Under the pieces are notes generated by a model. That model searched no databases and was not told where the DNA came from. It saw nothing but the letters and a program-made list of their open reading frames with translations. The translations under genes were made by a program, and so were the position numbers. Shown here one piece after another: positions 59,718 through 64,000 of a stretch of 64,000 nucleotides of DNA. The stretch's first letter is position 1. Each line of letters starts with the position of its first letter. Source of the stretch: Pelomonas sp. SE-A7 (lineage in GTDB: Bacteria > Pseudomonadota > Gammaproteobacteria > Burkholderiales > Burkholderiaceae_C); assembly GCF_030345705.1 (NCBI RefSeq), contig NZ_JAUASW010000001.1, positions 1 to 64,000 of the forward strand, written 5' to 3'.

Positions 59718-61034
59718 ATGATGAATTTCCTGAAGAAGCTGGGCCTCGTGGTGCTGGTGGTCGTGGTGCTGGTCGCCTGGGTTCAGCTGCCCTGGATGGG
59801 CGCGCTGGGCCTGGCCGTGCTGATGGCGCTGTGGATGGGGCTGACCCGTACCGGAGCGCAAGCCCGCTCGGTGGCGGCGGTGGGCATCGCGACGCTCACG
59901 CAGCGCCTCGGCGCCTCGGCCGTCATCGTCGTCGGCATTGCCGGCGTGGTCGGCGTGCTGGTGGCGCTGCTGGCCATGGCCGAGGGCTACGCCAACACGC
60001 TGCGCAAGTCGGGCAGCACCGACACGGCCATCGTGCTGCGCGGCGCTTCGGCGGCTGAAGTGGCCTCGACGCTGGGCCGCGACGAAGTGGTGCAGATCTC
60101 GCAGACGGCGGGCATTGCCCGCAACGCAAAGGGCGAGCCCTTGGTTTCGGCCGAGACGGTGGTGGCAGCCAACCTGCCCATCCTCGCCGCGCCTGACGAA
60201 GACGGCAGCGCCCAGTTCCGCGGCGTGGGCGACGGCGCCTTCGACGTGCGGCCCAACGTCAAGATCGTCGAAGGCCGGCGCTTCCAGCCGGGCCTGCGCG
60301 AGCTGATCGTCGGCAAGGGCACGGTCAAGCAGTTCGCCGGCATGCAGGTGGGCAAGACCATGCGCCTCGGCAGCGAGACCTGGACCATCGTCGGCGTGTT
60401 CGCCTCGGGCGATGCGATGGAGTCCGAGATCTGGGCCGATGCCAATGTGGTGAACGACAGCTACAAGCGAGGCAGTGGCCGCAACTCGGTCACCGTCAAG
60501 CTGGAGGGGGCCGAGAGTTTCAAGCCCTTCAAGGCTGCGCTGGAGGCCAACCCGCAGCTCAAGACCGAGTCCTCGACCACGCTGGAGTTCTTCGAGAAGC
60601 AGTCCGAGCAGATGACGCAGATGCTGCGCATCATCGGCATCGTGGTCGGCGGCATCATGGCCGTGGGCGCGGTGTTCGGTGCGCTGAACACCATGTTCGC
60701 GGCGGTGGCCACGCGGGCCCGTGAGATCGCGACCCTGCGCGCCATTGGCTTCCGCGGCCTGCCGGTCGTGGTGGCGGTGATGCTGGAGACGATGTTGCTC
60801 GCGGCCATAGGCGGCTTGATCGGCGGCCTGGTCGCCTACCTGATCTTCAACGGCTTCGCGGCTTCGACCATGGCCATGAACTCGGTGGGCAAGCTCAGTT
60901 TCGAGCTCAAGGTGTCGGGCCAGCTGCTCTGGGAAGGGCTGAAGTGGGCCCTGGCCATAGGCTTCATCGGCGGCCTGTTCCCGGCGGTGCGCGCGGCCTC
61001 GCAGCCGGTGACGGCGGCCTTGCGCGAACTCTGA
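59718..61034 (+). CDS. FtsX-type ABC permease, second
   Basis: A 438-residue permease with an unusual hydrophobic N-terminus: two extra predicted helices (~5-20 and ~27-42) precede the usual first FtsX helix near 58-80. A periplasmic domain follows (~85-290), then three helices with the ATPase-contact segment ATRAREIATLRAIGFRGLPV and the ending PVTAALREL. Start ATG at 59718 with GGGGAGGG upstream; ATG at 59721 is equivalent. The extra helices make it differ from its partner, so the two are not simple duplicates. Confidence 0.92.
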   Translation: MMNFLKKLGLVVLVVVVLVAWVQLPWMGALGLAVLMALWMGLTRTGAQARSVAAVGIATLTQRLGASAVIVVGIAGVVGVLVALLAMAEGYANTLRKSGSTDTAIVLRGASAAEVASTLGRDEVVQISQTAGIARNAKGEPLVSAETVVAANLPILAAPDEDGSAQFRGVGDGAFDVRPNVKIVEGRRFQPGLRELIVGKGTVKQFAGMQVGKTMRLGSETWTIVGVFASGDAMESEIWADANVVNDSYKRGSGRNSVTVKLEGAESFKPFKAALEANPQLKTESSTTLEFFEKQSEQMTQMLRIIGIVVGGIMAVGAVFGALNTMFAAVATRAREIATLRAIGFRGLPVVVAVMLETMLLAAIGGLIGGLVAYLIFNGFAASTMAMNSVGKLSFELKVSGQLLWEGLKWALAIGFIGGLFPAVRAASQPVTAALREL

Positions 61035-61043
61035 TGACTCTCG

Positions 61044-61067
61044 GGCCGGGCACTATCGTGTCCGGCC
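61044..61067 (+). terminator. Hairpin at the end of the ABC operon
   Basis: GGCCGGGCAC, the tetraloop TATC and GTGTCCGGCC form a 10-bp stem with one G-T pair, ten bases after the last permease stop. No T-run follows, so this is a probable but not classic terminator. Confidence 0.45.
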
Positions 61068-61181
61068 TGATGCGTGGAGCCGTCCGAGGGTTTTCCAGGC
61101 GCCGCGGGAAACCGCCGATTCATGTGCTGGTCGCGCCGACCGATTTCGCTTCAAATAGGGCGCAACGGTCAGCCACAGGCC

Positions 61182-62525
61182 ATGAGCAATCTCGCCACCG
61201 AGCATGGATTCGCGGATGAACAAGCGGCGCCTGTCGAGGACAGGCCGGCCGCTCCCCGTTCCCTCGTCAGCCGGCTGACCCGGCTCAATCTGGCCGTCCT
61301 GAGCCTCACTCTGCTGCTGACGCTGGCGCTGATCGCCACGCTGGCCTGGCTGCGGGTGCGCGATCGACAGGTGCAGGCCGCGGAACTCAGCGCGGTGCTG
61401 CTGGCCAACAGCCTGGCGCCGGCCCTGGCCTTCAGCGACCGTGACGCCGTGCGCAACGAGCTGGCTGCCTTCTCGCGCCGGGCCGACCTGCTCGAGGTGC
61501 TGGTGCTGGACTCCAGCCAGGGCCTGGTCGGGCAGTGGAAGGCGCCGGGCCTGGCCGTGCCGCCGCGGGTGGCGGCGCCGAGCGAGCTGCAACAGGCTCG
61601 CACCGAACTCGTGGAAGACGAGCTTCAGGTCTGGGTGCCGGTGCAGTTCAAGGGCGAGACGCTCGGCTCTCTGCGGCTGCGCGAAAGCCTCAAGAGCCTG
61701 CAGCGCGACGTCCTGCGCATGCTGTTGATGGCCGCGGTGCTGACCTTGGTCGCCATAGCGCTGGCGGCGCGGGCGCTGCAGACGGTGCAACGCCGTGCGC
61801 TGGCCCCGCTGGTCGAACTCTCGGACCTGGCCGAGCAGGTCGCCCAGACCCATGACTACAGCCGCCGTGGCCGGCTCTACCGGCCCGACGAGGTCGGCCG
61901 CCTGACCGAGCGCTTCAACGAGATGCTCAAGCGCATCGAGGTCTGGCAGGCCGACCTGAACCAGCAGCTCAAGACCGAGCAGGCCGTGGGCCTGCAGTAC
62001 CAGCAGCTGGCTCACTACGACAGTCTCACCCAGCTGCCCAACCGGCATTTCTTCCAGCAGGAGATCCAGCGCATGGTGTCGCAGACGGTGCGCGACCAGT
62101 GCCTGTCGGCGCTGATGTTCATCGACCTGGACAACTTCAAGATGGTCAACGACCGCCACGGCCACGAGGCCGGCGACGAGGTGCTGCGCGAGGTGGCGCG
62201 GCGCATGTCGGCCGTGCTGAGGCTGTCGGACCGGCTGTGCCGACTGGGGGGCGACGAGTTCGCGCTGCTGCTGCCCACGCTGCCCGACGAGGCCGGCGCC
62301 GAGCATCTGGCCGGCCGTCTGGTGGCCGCCGTGCGCGAGCCCATGCTGGTCCATGGGGAGCTGATGCCGGTGGGCGCCACCGTGGGCCTGGCCTTCTGCC
62401 CGCTGGATGCACGCGATGCGGCCGGCCTGCTCAACCGGGCCGACGGCGCCATGTACGCGGCCAAGCGGGCCGGCAAGAACACCTTCAGACGGGCACTGCG
62501 GCATGAGGACCCGCCGAACGCCTGA
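61182..62525 (+). CDS. YfiN-like membrane diguanylate cyclase (HAMP-GGDEF)
   Basis: 447 residues: TM ~35-58, periplasmic CHASE8-like sensor ~60-175 (AVLLANSLAPALAFSDRDAV), TM ~185-205, HAMP ~205-265, a coiled linker and GGDEF with an intact GGDEF at 356-360 and RxxD inhibitory site (RLSD). The layout is that of YfiN/TpbB, held in check in Pseudomonas by the periplasmic YfiR; no yfiR gene is seen here. The ATG at 61182 is the natural start. Its last 23 bases overlap the TonB-dependent receptor gene, indicating coupled expression. Confidence 0.92.
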   Translation: MSNLATEHGFADEQAAPVEDRPAAPRSLVSRLTRLNLAVLSLTLLLTLALIATLAWLRVRDRQVQAAELSAVLLANSLAPALAFSDRDAVRNELAAFSRRADLLEVLVLDSSQGLVGQWKAPGLAVPPRVAAPSELQQARTELVEDELQVWVPVQFKGETLGSLRLRESLKSLQRDVLRMLLMAAVLTLVAIALAARALQTVQRRALAPLVELSDLAEQVAQTHDYSRRGRLYRPDEVGRLTERFNEMLKRIEVWQADLNQQLKTEQAVGLQYQQLAHYDSLTQLPNRHFFQQEIQRMVSQTVRDQCLSALMFIDLDNFKMVNDRHGHEAGDEVLREVARRMSAVLRLSDRLCRLGGDEFALLLPTLPDEAGAEHLAGRLVAAVREPMLVHGELMPVGATVGLAFCPLDARDAAGLLNRADGAMYAAKRAGKNTFRRALRHEDPPNA

Positions 62526-64000
62526 GGCCGCGCCTCTGCTGGCCTTGTGCCTGCTGCTGGGCGGCATGGCGCAGGCGCAGACAGCCGCTCCCGCCGCCGA
62601 GCAGGACCAGAGCCTGGAGGAACTGCTCAAGCGCAGCCTGCCGGGCGCGGCGCGGCGGGCCGAGGTCTCCACCGCCTCGCGCTTTGCCCAGAGTGCCGAC
62701 CGGGCGCCGGCGCTGACCTATGTGGTCACCGCCGACGACATCCGCAATCACGGCTACCGCAACCTGGGTGATGTGCTGAACAGCCTGCCCGGCCTGTACC
62801 TGACCTACAACGGCACCTTCACCTTCATAGGCGCGCGCGGCCTGGGCCGGCCCGGTGATTTCAATGCCCGGCTGCTGGTCCTGATCGACGGCATGCGCAT
62901 CAACGAGAACATCTACGACGCCGCCCAGGTCGGCCCGGAGTTCCAGCTCGACGCCTCGCTGATCGAACGGGTGGAGTTCACGCCCGGGCCGGGCTCGGCG
63001 GTCTATGGCAACAACGCCTTCTTTGGCGTGGTGCAGGTGTTCACCAAGCGGCTGGACAAGCTCGGCGGCACCCAGCTGGGCCTGAGCCTCGGCAACGACC
63101 ATTCCCTGCAGGGGCGCGGCTCCTACGGCCGTCGACTGGAGGACGGCGGCGACTGGTGGCTGGCGGCCAGCAGCTCTATCCAGCGCCAGCTGCCGTTGAT
63201 GCTGGAGACGCGCCGCCTGGACCGCGGCGCGCTGCGCCACCGCCAGTGGGATCGGACCGGCAAGCTGGCCTTCGGCTGGTCCAGTGGCGCCTTCGACCTG
63301 CATGCCGGCGTCGCCGAGCGTCGCCTGGGTCTGGCGGACGTGTTGCTGGACAGTGAACCGCCGGTCTATGTACAGGGGCGCGACCTGGTGCGGTCGAGCT
63401 ACCTGTCGCTGAAGTACGAGGGCAGTCTGGGTCCCGAATGGGATTGGGAATTGCGCGCCTCAAGCCAGCGCTCGCTCTACCACCGCGACACGCCGTTCGC
63501 GAGCCCCGACGGCGGCATGGGCACGTTTCGCGGCCGGGCGCTGGGCCGCTGGAACGGCGCCGAACTCAAGCTGGCCACCCAGCGCTGGGCCGGCCAGCGC
63601 TGGCTGTTCGGCCTGGAGGCCCAGCATGACCTGGTGCAGAGGCTCAGCTACGGCGTGCTGGGCCAGCCGTTTATTCAGGAGTCCTGGGGGCAGGACCGCC
63701 GGATCGGAGCCTACCTGCAGGACGAGCTGAGCCTGGCCGAGAACCAGGAGCTGGTGATCGGTTGGCGCTATGACGACAGCCGCTATGCGGCCGGCGCCGG
63801 CAATCCCCGCCTGGCCTGGGTCTGGCGCCCGAACGAGAACGCCAGCCTCAAGCTGCTGCACGGCAATGCCTATCGGGCGGCCAACCTGTTCGAGTTCGAC
63901 ATCAACATGTCGGTGGAACGGGACAAGCCCAGCCCCGAGCGCATCCGCAGCACCGAGTTGGCCTGGGAGCAGGCGCTGGACGGGGGGGGGCTGCAATACA
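62503..64000 (+). CDS. TonB-dependent outer-membrane receptor, partial
   Basis: The first ~499 residues of a receptor that continues past the window. A signal peptide (cleavage near MAQAQT) precedes the plug domain: YVVTADDIRNHGYRNLGDVL, LPGLYLTYNG, VLIDGMRINENIYD and IERVEFTPGPGSAVYGNNAF. Barrel strands follow. No clear TonB box is visible before the plug. A run of nine G at 63982-63990 encodes three glycines. The ATG at 62503 lies inside the cyclase gene. Ligand unknown; coupling to a diguanylate cyclase suggests uptake linked to lifestyle control. Confidence 0.9.
   Translation, partial: MRTRRTPEAAPLLALCLLLGGMAQAQTAAPAAEQDQSLEELLKRSLPGAARRAEVSTASRFAQSADRAPALTYVVTADDIRNHGYRNLGDVLNSLPGLYLTYNGTFTFIGARGLGRPGDFNARLLVLIDGMRINENIYDAAQVGPEFQLDASLIERVEFTPGPGSAVYGNNAFFGVVQVFTKRLDKLGGTQLGLSLGNDHSLQGRGSYGRRLEDGGDWWLAASSSIQRQLPLMLETRRLDRGALRHRQWDRTGKLAFGWSSGAFDLHAGVAERRLGLADVLLDSEPPVYVQGRDLVRSSYLSLKYEGSLGPEWDWELRASSQRSLYHRDTPFASPDGGMGTFRGRALGRWNGAELKLATQRWAGQRWLFGLEAQHDLVQRLSYGVLGQPFIQESWGQDRRIGAYLQDELSLAENQELVIGWRYDDSRYAAGAGNPRLAWVWRPNENASLKLLHGNAYRAANLFEFDINMSVERDKPSPERIRSTELAWEQALDGGGLQY

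Overview
The window looks like a chromosomal segment of a GC-rich betaproteobacterium of the order Burkholderiales, most likely a Roseateles/Rubrivivax-like Sphaerotilaceae or a close Comamonadaceae relative. The grounds are the betaproteobacterial 3' end of 5S rRNA at base 1, strongly GC3-biased codons throughout, a standard 875-residue AlaS, and many sensory and c-di-GMP genes. I see no insertion sequence, prophage, integrase or CRISPR array, and base composition is even, so this reads as core or stable accessory chromosome. The assignment is inference from protein character; no database was searched.

Layout. 1-4.2 kb: end of an rRNA operon, a small secreted protein, a GNAT N-acyltransferase (AaaT/YhhY type) and alaS. 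4.3-5.8 kb: a succinate-semialdehyde-type aldehyde dehydrogenase. 5.9-15.7 kb: overlapping signalling genes (CHASE/PAS hybrid kinase with HPt, REC-GGDEF cyclase, hybrid kinase) followed by a chemoreceptor. 15.8-21.4 kb: a tightly packed operon of acyl-CoA ligase, YeiH-type transporter, MFS transporter, quinone oxidoreductase and DsbA/FrnE-like protein. 21.6-26.4 kb: REC-EAL phosphodiesterase, convergent AraC regulator, and a TauD-type dioxygenase followed 11 bases later by a second chemoreceptor.

26.5-35.1 kb: an envelope cluster of DUF1302 outer-membrane protein, DUF1329 periplasmic protein, YCF48/BNR-repeat protein and an MMPL/RND permease, then (behind a terminator-like hairpin) a lipoprotein resembling neutral ceramidase with a PKD domain. 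35.2-39.1 kb: two convergent membrane diguanylate cyclases (seven-helix/MASE4-like and MASE1). 39.3-43.1 kb: a beta-keto-acid cleavage enzyme and a MalT-like LuxR regulator. 43.5-48.9 kb: asparagine synthase, tRNA-Gly(CCC), a YgiD-type dioxygenase and a large FtsX/YbbP-like permease.

49.0-54.5 kb: a chemotaxis operon on the minus strand, transcribed as short CheZ-like protein, cheY, cheA, receptor with a C-terminal DWETF tether, cheW; no cheR or cheB is present. 54.7-61.0 kb: a NarX/NarL-like two-component pair followed by an adaptor, ATPase and two permeases of a MacB-type ABC system; the adaptor lacks a conventional start codon at its well-placed ribosome binding site. 61.2 kb to the end: a YfiN-like diguanylate cyclase overlapping a TonB-dependent receptor that runs off the window.

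Together the region is dominated by environmental sensing (three chemoreceptors, five c-di-GMP enzymes, three kinases) mixed with uptake or catabolism of hydrophobic and acyl substrates. The best candidates for something under-described are the DUF1302/DUF1329/YCF48/MMPL/ceramidase-like cluster and the short CheZ-like protein.
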